A program made the position numbers and the translations under genes. The notes beneath the pieces were generated by a model that was not told where the DNA came from, ran no database searches, and saw nothing but the letters and a program-made list of their open reading frames with translations. Positions 48,602 to 55,871 of a DNA stretch of 64,000 nucleotides are shown in pieces (position 1 is the first letter of the stretch; the number at the start of each line of letters is the position of its first letter). The stretch comes from Affinirhizobium straminoryzae (GTDB taxonomy: Bacteria > Pseudomonadota > Alphaproteobacteria > Rhizobiales > Rhizobiaceae): NCBI RefSeq assembly GCF_007004135.1, contig NZ_VJMG01000047.1, positions 1-64,000 on the forward strand, in the 5' to 3' direction.

Positions 48602-48967
48602 TTATTCGGCAGCAGCAGCTTCAGCGGCTTCGGCAGCCTTGGCAGCCTTTTCCTTGGCGCGCTCGACAGCCTTCTTGCCGGGCTGAGCCTTGGTCGGGTT
48701 GCTGCGGGCGTCGCGCTCGGCAATGCCGGCTTCCGCCATGAAACGCAGAACGCGGTCGGTCGGCTGTGCGCCCTTGGCAACCCAGGCCTTGATGGCTTCG
48801 GCATCGAGAACGACGCGCTGCTCGTTGTCCTTGGCCAGCATCGGGTTCCAGGAACCGACGGTCGCGATGAAGCGGCCATCGCGCGGCGAGCGGGCATCGG
48901 CAACAACAACGTGATAATACGGGCGCTTCTTGGAACCACCACGGGCGAGACGGATCTTCAGGGACAT
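48602..48967 (-). CDS. rpsP: 30S ribosomal protein S16
   Basis: A 121-residue small-subunit protein. The core [18 protein letters not shown] and [12 protein letters not shown] is canonical. A Lys/Ala/Glu-rich tail of about 35 residues is added, common in alphaproteobacteria. It lies 66 bases after the chorismate mutase gene and 141 before rimM, in the ffh-aroQ-rpsP-rimM-trmD series. Confidence 0.98.
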   Translation of the reverse strand: MSLKIRLARGGSKKRPYYHVVVADARSPRDGRFIATVGSWNPMLAKDNEQRVVLDAEAIKAWVAKGAQPTDRVLRFMAEAGIAERDARSNPTKAQPGKKAVERAKEKAAKAAEAAEAAAAE

Positions 48968-49033
48968 TTCTAACTCCTTCAGTTTCGGTTCAGGCCGTCC
49001 TCTTCGACGGGCTGTCTGGTGTCGAGTCCGCCG

Positions 49034-49354
49034 TCAGGCGGTCTTTTCGGTTGCACCGCCATGTTCGGCGGCAATGGCTTCATGGTGACGGATGACTTCC
49101 TTGATGATGAAATTCAGGAATTTTTCCGCAAAGTCCGGATCGAGCTGCGCATCCTTGGCCAGGCGGCGCAGCCGTTCGATCTGGTATTCCTCGCGCGCCG
49201 GATCGGCCGGCGGCAAATCGTAAAGGGCCTTCAGGATGCCCACTTCCTTGGTGCAGCGGAAACGCTCGGCCAGCATGTGCACCAGCGCCGCGTCGATGTT
49301 GTCGATCGACTGGCGGTATTTGCCGAGCTGTTCCTTCACCTTCGGATCAACCAT
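49034..49354 (-). CDS. chorismate mutase (AroQ class)
   Basis: A 106-residue all-helical enzyme converting chorismate to prephenate. The AroQ pattern is visible: YRQSIDNIDAALVHMLAERF (R13, R31 region), K36 in TKEVG, and the second arginine helix EEYQIERLRRLA. It starts 10 bases after ffh and precedes rpsP, a placement typical of rhizobia. A PheA fusion is excluded because no prephenate dehydratase domain follows. Confidence 0.93.
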   Translation of the reverse strand: MVDPKVKEQLGKYRQSIDNIDAALVHMLAERFRCTKEVGILKALYDLPPADPAREEYQIERLRRLAKDAQLDPDFAEKFLNFIIKEVIRHHEAIAAEHGGATEKTA

Positions 49355-49364
49355 CGAAAAACCC

Positions 49365-50936
49365 TCACTTCTTCTTGGGCATACCGGGCAGGCCCGGAAG
49401 ACCGCCCAGGCCCGGGAGCTTGGCACCGCCGAGACCCGGAAGGCCGCCACCCGGCATTCCACCCGGCAGGCCCGGCATCGAACCCGGCTTGAAGCCCGCG
49501 GCTTCCGCCTGCCTGGCCAGCGCTTCGAGCTGCTTCGGATCCATGTTCGACAGATCCGGCATGCCGCCCCCGAGACCACCGAGGCCCATCTTGCCGGCCA
49601 GGCCGCCCATCATCTGCTTCATGATGCCGCCCTTGCCCTTGCCGCCCATAGCCTTCATCATATCGGCCATCTGGCGATGCATCTTGAGCAGCTTGTTGAT
49701 TTCGGCGGCATCCGTGCCGGAGCCCGCCGCGATGCGCTTCTTGCGCGAATGCTTGAGAATGTCCGGATTGGCGCGCTCGGCCTTGGTCATCGAGGAGATG
49801 ATGGCGATCTGCCGGTCGAACATCTTGTCGTTCATGCCGGACGCGGCCAGCTTGTCCTTCATGCCTGCCATGCCGGGCATCAGGCCCATGATGCCGCCCA
49901 TGCCGCCCATCGCCTTCATCTGGCGCAGCTGGTCGGCGAGGTCGTTCAGGTCGAACTTGCCCTTGGCCATCTTCTCGGCCATGGCACGCGCCTTTTCGGC
50001 GTCGATATTTTCGGCCGCCTTCTCGACGAGCGAGACGATGTCGCCCATGCCGAGAATACGGTCGGCGATGCGGCGGGGATGGAACTCCTCCAGCTCCGAC
50101 ATCTTTTCGCCGACACCGATCAGCTTGATCGGCTTGCCGGTCACGGCGCGCATGGAGAGCGCCGCCCCCCCACGGCCATCGCCGTCCATGCGGGTCAGCA
50201 CGAGGCCAGTGATGCCGACGCGCTCATCGAAATTACGAGCGAGATTGACGGCGTCCTGACCGGTCAGCGAGTCGGCGACCAGCAGAATCTCATGCGGTTT
50301 CGAGCGGGCCTTGATCTCGGCCATCTCGGCCATCAGCGGCTCGTCGATATGCGTGCGGCCGGCGGTATCGAGGATGACGACATCATGGCCGCCGAGCCTC
50401 GCAGCCTGCACGGCGCGGGCGGCAATGTCGGTCGGCGACTGGCCGGCGATGACCGGCAGCGTATCGATGCCGGTCTGCTGTCCAAGCTGGCGCAACTGTT
50501 CCTGGGCGGCCGGACGACGCGTGTCGAGCGAGGCCATCAGGACCTTCTTCTTGTCGCGCTCCGTCAGACGCTTGGCGATCTTGCCTGATGTCGTGGTCTT
50601 GCCCGAACCCTGAAGACCGACCATCATGATGACGACCGGGGCTGCCGCATGCAGGTCGATCGCGACACCCTCGGCGCCCAGCATCTCGACCAGTTCGTCA
50701 TGGACGATCTTGACGACCATCTGGCCGGGCTTGATCGATTTCAGGACTTCGGCGCCAACGGCCTTCTCGCGCACACGATCGGTGAAGGCGCGCACGACTT
50801 CCAGCGCCACGTCTGCCTCGAGCAGCGCACGGCGAACCTCGCGCAGGGCCGCCGAGACATCCGCCTCGGAGAGCGCGCCACGGCCGGTCAGTCCACTCAA
50901 GATGGAACCAAGACGGTCCTGGAGGTTTTCGAACAT
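49365..50936 (-). CDS. ffh: signal recognition particle protein Ffh
   Basis: A 523-residue SRP GTPase that binds signal peptides and 4.5S RNA. The N domain is at 1-95, G1 GLQGSGKTT at 107-115, DTAGR at 190-194, and TRMDGD follows. The M domain from about 330 is Met-rich. The last about 60 residues are a Gly/Leu/Pro tail (repeats of GLPGGMPGGG type). AAGGATG precedes the ATG. First gene of the operon leading to trmD; its leader contains a terminator-like hairpin. Confidence 0.97.
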   Translation of the reverse strand: MFENLQDRLGSILSGLTGRGALSEADVSAALREVRRALLEADVALEVVRAFTDRVREKAVGAEVLKSIKPGQMVVKIVHDELVEMLGAEGVAIDLHAAAPVVIMMVGLQGSGKTTTSGKIAKRLTERDKKKVLMASLDTRRPAAQEQLRQLGQQTGIDTLPVIAGQSPTDIAARAVQAARLGGHDVVILDTAGRTHIDEPLMAEMAEIKARSKPHEILLVADSLTGQDAVNLARNFDERVGITGLVLTRMDGDGRGGAALSMRAVTGKPIKLIGVGEKMSELEEFHPRRIADRILGMGDIVSLVEKAAENIDAEKARAMAEKMAKGKFDLNDLADQLRQMKAMGGMGGIMGLMPGMAGMKDKLAASGMNDKMFDRQIAIISSMTKAERANPDILKHSRKKRIAAGSGTDAAEINKLLKMHRQMADMMKAMGGKGKGGIMKQMMGGLAGKMGLGGLGGGMPDLSNMDPKQLEALARQAEAAGFKPGSMPGLPGGMPGGGLPGLGGAKLPGLGGLPGLPGMPKKK

Positions 50937-51248
50937 CGTGTCATCCTTCTAGACATTTGCCGGTCGAACCGGAAACGTCGGGTCTTCATCGCCCGAAAAC
51001 AAGACGCAAAGCCAAAAAGCACCCGAGGGCGCAACGCGCTGTCGGGTGTTGACCTCCGGGATCTCTTTATACCTTTGCGGGTCCCGGTCGGTGGCTAAAG
51101 TCTTGTCAACTTTGAGCAGATCGGCGTGCTTAAACCCGATGATGCCGCAGAAGTCAAGGCTTTCAGGGATTTTTGCGGGAACGCCCGATTTTGCGATGGG
51201 TCGCGCCTTATGGTAGGGTGAGCTTGGTTCATGGATCGGAGGCCGATG
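50937..51248. other. 312-bp divergent region between ffh and vapB
   Basis: It holds the ffh leader, the terminator-like hairpin at 51014-51048 and, on the minus strand, a TTGACA at about 51105-51110 that may be a -35 element. On the plus side the last 12 bases carry the vapB ribosome site. No coding frame is convincing. Confidence 0.5.
51014..51048 (-). terminator. terminator-like hairpin in the ffh leader (attenuator or sRNA end)
   Basis: CACCCGA (51020-51026) pairs with TCGGGTG (51042-51048), continued after a 2x2 internal loop by GCGC (51029-51032) with GCGC (51036-51039) around AAC. AAAAA at 51014-51018 forms the U run on the minus strand. It is about 80 bases upstream of ffh. No minus-strand gene lies upstream of it, so it cannot end a known gene. 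Confidence 0.6.
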
Positions 51249-51494
51249 ATGTCCCTTGACATTCGCGATGCGGAAATCGATGCCCTGGCCGGCGAGGTCA
51301 TGCGACGACTGGGCGCGAAGAGCAAATCCGAGGCGGTCCGCCGGGCGCTCCAGAACGAATTGACGCGGGGCGACGGCCGGCAGGCTCCAAAAGACAGTGT
51401 TACCAGGATTCAGGACAGAATTGCGTCTCGCATGGGAAGCCATCCTGCCCGTTACGATGACAAAGCCTACATGGACGAGATGTGGGAAGTCTGA
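51249..51494 (+). CDS. vapB: VapB-type antitoxin (Rv0623-like)
   Basis: An 81-residue antitoxin. The N-terminal MSLDIRDAEIDALAGEVMRR is a ribbon-helix-helix DNA-binding start, and the C-terminal KAYMDEMWEV tail would wrap the toxin. CGGAGG six bases upstream selects ATG 51249 over 51246 and 51231. The stop overlaps the vapC start by one base, so they are coupled. The pair is probably self-regulated by the toxin-antitoxin complex. Confidence 0.9.
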   Translation: MSLDIRDAEIDALAGEVMRRLGAKSKSEAVRRALQNELTRGDGRQAPKDSVTRIQDRIASRMGSHPARYDDKAYMDEMWEV

Positions 51495-51931
51495 TGTTCC
51501 TGGATGCATCCGCGGTGGTCGCCATCCTCGCCCGGGAAGTTTTGGCCGACGATCTGCTGAAACGCATTCGAGAGGCAGCCGATCCCATCCACTACACCTC
51601 CATCACCATGTATGAGGCGGTCGTCAGCCTTGCCCGGAAGACCGCAGTCTCGATCTACGGAGATCAGGTGCCGACACCGGCAGCGCTTCTGGCAGAAGTG
51701 CAGGCCGATGTAGAGGACTTCATGAACGCCATAGGCGCCATCGAAATCCCGCTCGAAACCGGCACACATCGGCTGGCGCTCGATGCGGCCCGCCGGTTCG
51801 GCCGCGCCACGGGCCATCCGGCAAGGCTGAACTTCGGCGATTGCTTTGCCTATGCGGCGGCGAAGGCGCTCAATGCGCCGCTGCTGTTCGTGGGGGAGGA
51901 TTTTGCCCGGACAGACATCGCGCCAGCCTGA
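51494..51931 (+). CDS. vapC: VapC-type PIN-domain ribonuclease toxin
   Basis: A 145-residue PIN nuclease. The acidic metal site is Asp4 (MFLDASA), Glu41 (MYEAVVSL) and Asp116 (NFGDCFAYAAA), with further acidic residues near the end. All are intact, so activity is expected: VapC toxins cleave tRNA or rRNA. It starts within the vapB stop. The set is complete, unlike the higBA locus at 29.6 kb. Confidence 0.92.
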   Translation: MFLDASAVVAILAREVLADDLLKRIREAADPIHYTSITMYEAVVSLARKTAVSIYGDQVPTPAALLAEVQADVEDFMNAIGAIEIPLETGTHRLALDAARRFGRATGHPARLNFGDCFAYAAAKALNAPLLFVGEDFARTDIAPA

Positions 51932-52002
51932 GGCTCTGATCCAGCAGCGCCTCATGTGACGTAGCATCGCTTGAAGCGTCACCCCTCACTTCCTATAGAT
52001 TC

Positions 52003-53082
52003 ATGATGAAACGACGCCAATTCTTGAAATGGACAGGCATCGGCAGTCTCGCGCTTCTCGGCGGCGGGCTGGCGGCAGGGAGAGCCATGGCAGCCAATCG
52101 CTACTACAAGGGGCCGGTTTCGGACCATTTCGACGGAACCCGCTTCTTCAATCCCGGCGGCGAGGAGCCGAAGGGCTTCATGAACCTGCTGCGCTGGCGC
52201 TTCAACGGCAAGAGCATCGCATGGCCTGAGGCCTATCCCAGCCCCTTTGCGCCCGCCGTACCGGAGAAGCGGGTGACGGGCAACCGGCTCGTCGTCACCA
52301 TGGTCGGGCATGCCTCGATGCTGATCCAGGTGGCCGGTCTCAATATCCTGACCGATCCGGTCTGGGCGGAGCGGACGAGCCCCGTCTCGTTTGCCGGGCC
52401 GAAGCGGGTCAATGCGCCGGGTATCCGGCTGCAGGACCTGCCGCCGATCGACATCGTCATCGTCACCCACAATCACTACGACCATCTCGATCTCGACACC
52501 CTGAAGCGCCTGCATGCGGCGCATCGGCCGCATTTCGTCACGCCGCTCGGCAATGACGCGATCTTCGGGCCGGACCTCAACGATCCGCGCATCACCGTGA
52601 TGGACTGGGGCTCGCAGGCCTATGCCGGCAAGAATGTCACCCTCCATTGCGAGCCCTGCCACCACTGGTCGGCACGCGGCGTGAACGACCGGCGCATGGC
52701 GCTCTGGGGTGCCTTCGTGATCGAGACCCAGGCTGGCAAGATCTACCACATCGGCGATACCGGCTTTCACCAGGGCATCAATTACCGTGCCGCCGCGGAG
52801 AAGCATGGCAGCTTCCGTCTCGCCATCCTGCCGATCGGCGCCTATGAGCCGCGCTGGTTCATGCAGGCGCAGCACCAGAACCCGGAGGAGGCGGTAGCCG
52901 GCATGCAACTGGCCCGCGCCGCGCATGCCGTCGGCCATCACTGGGGCACGGTGAAGCTGACGGACGAAGGCATCGAGGAGCCTCTGGCAGCCCTTCGCAA
53001 TGCCCTCACCGCCGCGGCAATCGCGCCTCAGCGCTTCCGCGCGCTCCGCCCCGGCGAGGCCTTCGAGGTGCCGGACGCCTGA
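52003..53082 (+). CDS. MBL-fold metallo-hydrolase (NAPE-PLD/UlaG-like), exported
   Basis: A 359-residue beta-lactamase-fold hydrolase. The N-terminus MMKRRQFLKWTGIGSLALLG with RRQFLK is Tat-like. Metal ligands include THNHYDHLD (His156, His158, Asp160, His161), a later His (PCHHWS) and GDTGF. The overall pattern (VGHASMLIQV, ILTDPVW) matches the family that includes N-acylphosphatidylethanolamine phospholipase D. Substrate unknown; probably periplasmic or lipoprotein-like. Confidence 0.9.
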   Translation: MMKRRQFLKWTGIGSLALLGGGLAAGRAMAANRYYKGPVSDHFDGTRFFNPGGEEPKGFMNLLRWRFNGKSIAWPEAYPSPFAPAVPEKRVTGNRLVVTMVGHASMLIQVAGLNILTDPVWAERTSPVSFAGPKRVNAPGIRLQDLPPIDIVIVTHNHYDHLDLDTLKRLHAAHRPHFVTPLGNDAIFGPDLNDPRITVMDWGSQAYAGKNVTLHCEPCHHWSARGVNDRRMALWGAFVIETQAGKIYHIGDTGFHQGINYRAAAEKHGSFRLAILPIGAYEPRWFMQAQHQNPEEAVAGMQLARAAHAVGHHWGTVKLTDEGIEEPLAALRNALTAAAIAPQRFRALRPGEAFEVPDA

Positions 53083-53179
53083 CGGCGATCTTTTCGCGTG
53101 GCGGCATTTACAGCGTCGACCGGTTCTGCTGCACTGCAGCGGCATTGTTGTTGCCTGCCGATCCTGACCGGAGAATTTC

Positions 53180-54142
53180 ATGACATCAGCCTTCCACCAG
53201 CCCGTCGATGCAGCCGAAGTGCCGCGCTTTGCCGGCCATTCCACCTTCATGCGCCTGCCGGCCGTTGCCTCGCCCGAGGGTCTCGACATCGCGCTGGTCG
53301 GCATTCCCTGGGATGGCGGCACGACGAACCGGGCCGGCGCGCGCCACGGGCCGCGCGAGGTGCGCAACCAGTCCAGCCTGATCCGCCGCGTGCATCATGT
53401 GTCGGGTGTCGAACCCTTCTCCATCGCCAATGTTGCCGATGTGGGCGATGTCTCGGTCAACCCCATAGACCTGATGGACGGGCTGAAGCGGATCGAGGAG
53501 GGCATTGCCGCCATCGTCGCGGCCGGCGCGCTGCCGCTCTCCGTCGGCGGCGACCATCTGACGACCCTGCCGGTGCTGCGGGCCGTGGCCAAATCCCGAC
53601 CGGTCGGCATGGTGCATTTCGATGCCCATACCGACACCAATGACAGCTATTTCGGCGGCAACAAATACACGCACGGCACGCCCTTCCGCCGGGCAATCGA
53701 GGAAGGCCTGCTCGATCCGAAGCGGATGGTGCAGATCGGCATTCGCGGCTCGATCTACGACACCACCGACCATGACTGGGCGAAATCGCAGGGCATCCGG
53801 ATCATCTACATGGAGGAATTCGTCGCGCGCGGCGTCGAGGATGTGATGGCGGAGGCGCGCGCCATCGTCGGCGACGGCGCGACCTATGTGACCTTCGACA
53901 TCGACAGCATCGACCCCTCGATGGCACCGGGCACCGGCACGCCGGAAATCGGTGGCTTCACCACGCGCGAGGCACAGCAACTGGTGCGCCTGCTGGCCGG
54001 CATCGATATCGTCGGGGCCGATGTGGTGGAGGTCGCGCCGCCCTTCGACGTTGCGGGCCTGACGGCGCTGGCCGGCGCCAATATCCTGTTCGAACTGCTC
54101 TGCGTCATGGCGCCCTGCGTCGCACGCCGTCGCGCCGGCTGA
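53180..54142 (+). CDS. speB: agmatinase family ureohydrolase
   Basis: A 320-residue binuclear manganese enzyme. Ligands are His126 (GGDHLT), Asp148/His150/Asp152 (DAHTD) and Asp240/Asp242 (FDIDSID). The family hydrolyses guanidino compounds to amine plus urea; agmatine (putrescine production) is the default, but guanidinobutyrate or guanidinopropionate are possible substrates, so the symbol is provisional. It stands alone and faces xth. Confidence 0.85.
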   Translation: MTSAFHQPVDAAEVPRFAGHSTFMRLPAVASPEGLDIALVGIPWDGGTTNRAGARHGPREVRNQSSLIRRVHHVSGVEPFSIANVADVGDVSVNPIDLMDGLKRIEEGIAAIVAAGALPLSVGGDHLTTLPVLRAVAKSRPVGMVHFDAHTDTNDSYFGGNKYTHGTPFRRAIEEGLLDPKRMVQIGIRGSIYDTTDHDWAKSQGIRIIYMEEFVARGVEDVMAEARAIVGDGATYVTFDIDSIDPSMAPGTGTPEIGGFTTREAQQLVRLLAGIDIVGADVVEVAPPFDVAGLTALAGANILFELLCVMAPCVARRRAG

Positions 54143-54159
54143 ACGCCCCCGGCGGAAGC

Positions 54160-54186
54160 AAAACCCTCCCGTTCGAGGCGGGAGGG
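54160..54186 (-). terminator. intrinsic terminator of xth
   Basis: CCCTCCCG (54164-54171) pairs with CGGGAGGG (54179-54186) around a 7-base loop, with AAAA on the left giving a U run on the minus strand. It lies 7 bases from the xth stop and also sits just past the agmatinase gene. Confidence 0.75.
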
Positions 54187-54193
54187 CACGATT

Positions 54194-54994
54194 TCAGAAG
54201 CGGAAGGTGGCCGTCACCGGCACGTGGTCGGAGGGACGTTCCCAGCCGCGTGCCTCCTTCAGAACCTCGATGCTCTCCAGAAGGGGACCGAGATCGGAAG
54301 AGGACCAGACATGGTCCAGCCGGCGGCCGCGATCGGCCGCTTCCCAGTCCTTGGCGCGGTAGCTCCACCAGGTGTAGAGCTTTTCGGAGGCCGGCACGTG
54401 CTGGCGCATCAGGTCCAGCCAGCCGCCCTGCCGCATCACCTCCAGCAGACCCTCGGTCTCGACCGGCGTATGGCTGACGATCTTCAGCATCTGCCTGTGC
54501 GACCAGACGTCATGCTCCAGCGGCGCGATGTTGAGGTCTCCGACGAGAATGGAGGATGTGCCCGGGAGATCAGCCCTCAGCGCCTTCATTTCCTCCACGA
54601 AATCCAGCTTGTGGCCGAATTTCGGGTTGATGCCGCGATCCGGCTCGTCGCCACCGGCGGGCACATAGAAATTGTGCAGGCGGATGCGCCGGCCGCCGCG
54701 CTCGAAGATCGCCGAAATGTGGCGTGCATCGCCGACGCCGCAATAATCCTGCCGGTGGTCTTCAAGGAGCGGCACCTTCGAGAGGATCGCCACCCCGTGA
54801 TAGCCCTTCTGGCCATGCAGGATGATGTGGGAATAGCCCATCTCCTTCAGCGGTTCGAACGGGAATTCCGGTTCCCGGCACTTGATTTCCTGCAGGCAGA
54901 GAATGTCCGGCCGGGCCCGGGCGATGAACTGCTGGACGATCGGCAGGCGCAGGCGCACCGAATTGATGTTCCAGGTGGTGATGGAAAAGGACAT
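54194..54994 (-). CDS. xth: exodeoxyribonuclease III
   Basis: A 266-residue AP endonuclease/3' exonuclease for base-excision repair. The EEP-fold motifs are LCLQEIKC (Glu metal ligand), NFYVPAGGD, GDLNIAPLEHD (Asp/Asn) and SDHVPV (catalytic Asp-His). Length is normal. It follows the lolA-like gene by 109 bases on the same strand, the usual ftsK-lolA-xth order. Confidence 0.96.
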   Translation of the reverse strand: MSFSITTWNINSVRLRLPIVQQFIARARPDILCLQEIKCREPEFPFEPLKEMGYSHIILHGQKGYHGVAILSKVPLLEDHRQDYCGVGDARHISAIFERGGRRIRLHNFYVPAGGDEPDRGINPKFGHKLDFVEEMKALRADLPGTSSILVGDLNIAPLEHDVWSHRQMLKIVSHTPVETEGLLEVMRQGGWLDLMRQHVPASEKLYTWWSYRAKDWEAADRGRRLDHVWSSSDLGPLLESIEVLKEARGWERPSDHVPVTATFRF

Positions 54995-55103
54995 ACGAAA
55001 AACCTCGACGTGATCCGTCGAGGTTTAGAACCTTTCGCTTGCCAAGAGCAAGGCCGCCCGGCCGATCATCGCGGGCATGCCAGAGCGGCAGCGGATGAGG
55101 CCG

Positions 55104-55751
55104 TTACAGCTTGTGGACGTCGTCATAGGGAATGGTGAAGACCTTGCTGTCAAAGCGGACGCCGGTCTGCACATTGTAGATCATCACCGTGGTGTCCTTG
55201 CCCTGCAGGTCGGTGATCGTCCACTGGCGCAGGTCATAGGTCTTCGGATCGAACATCATGGTGATCGTGGAATCGCCGAACACGGTCTTGTTGCCGAGCA
55301 CGATGGTGGTGAGGTCGCTTTCCTCCTTCACCGCCCGCACCATCTGGTTGGAGAGATCGATGCGATCGGCCAGAAGCAGGCTGAGAGGCGTCTTGGAGAG
55401 CGGATAGAGATCCCAGGTCTTCAACTTGAGATTGCCGACGACCACGTTACTGCCATCTGCGATGACACGGATCGGCGACGGATCCTCGAAATTGAAGCGC
55501 AGCTTGCCGGGACGTTCGATGAAGAATTTTCCGCCCGTCTGTTCGCCCCTCGGGCCGAACTGTACGAACTCGCCGGTCATGGTCTTTACCGAGGAAAAAT
55601 GGTCGGCGATCTTCTGCGCTGCATCGGATGGTCCCTGCGCCAGGGCGGGAGCTCCTGCAAGCCCGACCGCCGCAAGCCCGGAAAGGCCAAGCACCAGATG
55701 GCGGCGGCTGAGCGACGGGCGGTGCGACGGAATAGAACGGGGTGTCATCAT
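55104..55751 (-). CDS. lolA: outer-membrane lipoprotein carrier protein LolA family
   Basis: A 215-residue periplasmic chaperone that ferries lipoproteins to the outer membrane. The signal region SRRHLVLGLSGLAAVGLAGA with two arginines may be Tat or Sec type; cleavage is near ALAQ. The mature part has the LolA beta-sheet (TMTGEFVQFGPRGEQTGGKF, then PGKLRFNFEDP). It follows ftsK by 120 bases, as in other rhizobia. Confidence 0.93.
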   Translation of the reverse strand: MMTPRSIPSHRPSLSRRHLVLGLSGLAAVGLAGAPALAQGPSDAAQKIADHFSSVKTMTGEFVQFGPRGEQTGGKFFIERPGKLRFNFEDPSPIRVIADGSNVVVGNLKLKTWDLYPLSKTPLSLLLADRIDLSNQMVRAVKEESDLTTIVLGNKTVFGDSTITMMFDPKTYDLRQWTITDLQGKDTTVMIYNVQTGVRFDSKVFTIPYDDVHKL

Positions 55752-55871
55752 GGGATCTCCTTCAGGCGTCTTATGGCGTCGAAAGACGGCGGCTTCGTGA
55801 CAGGAGCGGCAGGGCGGTCGGGCAGGCCAGCGGCCGCGAAGATGTCCCCGCTGCCGTTCGCCGAGACGGCC

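Noticed and set aside
50949-51048. 4.5S SRP RNA (ffs) upstream of ffh
   Set aside because: The conserved SRP RNA apical-loop sequence is not present; only a simple terminator-like hairpin is seen.
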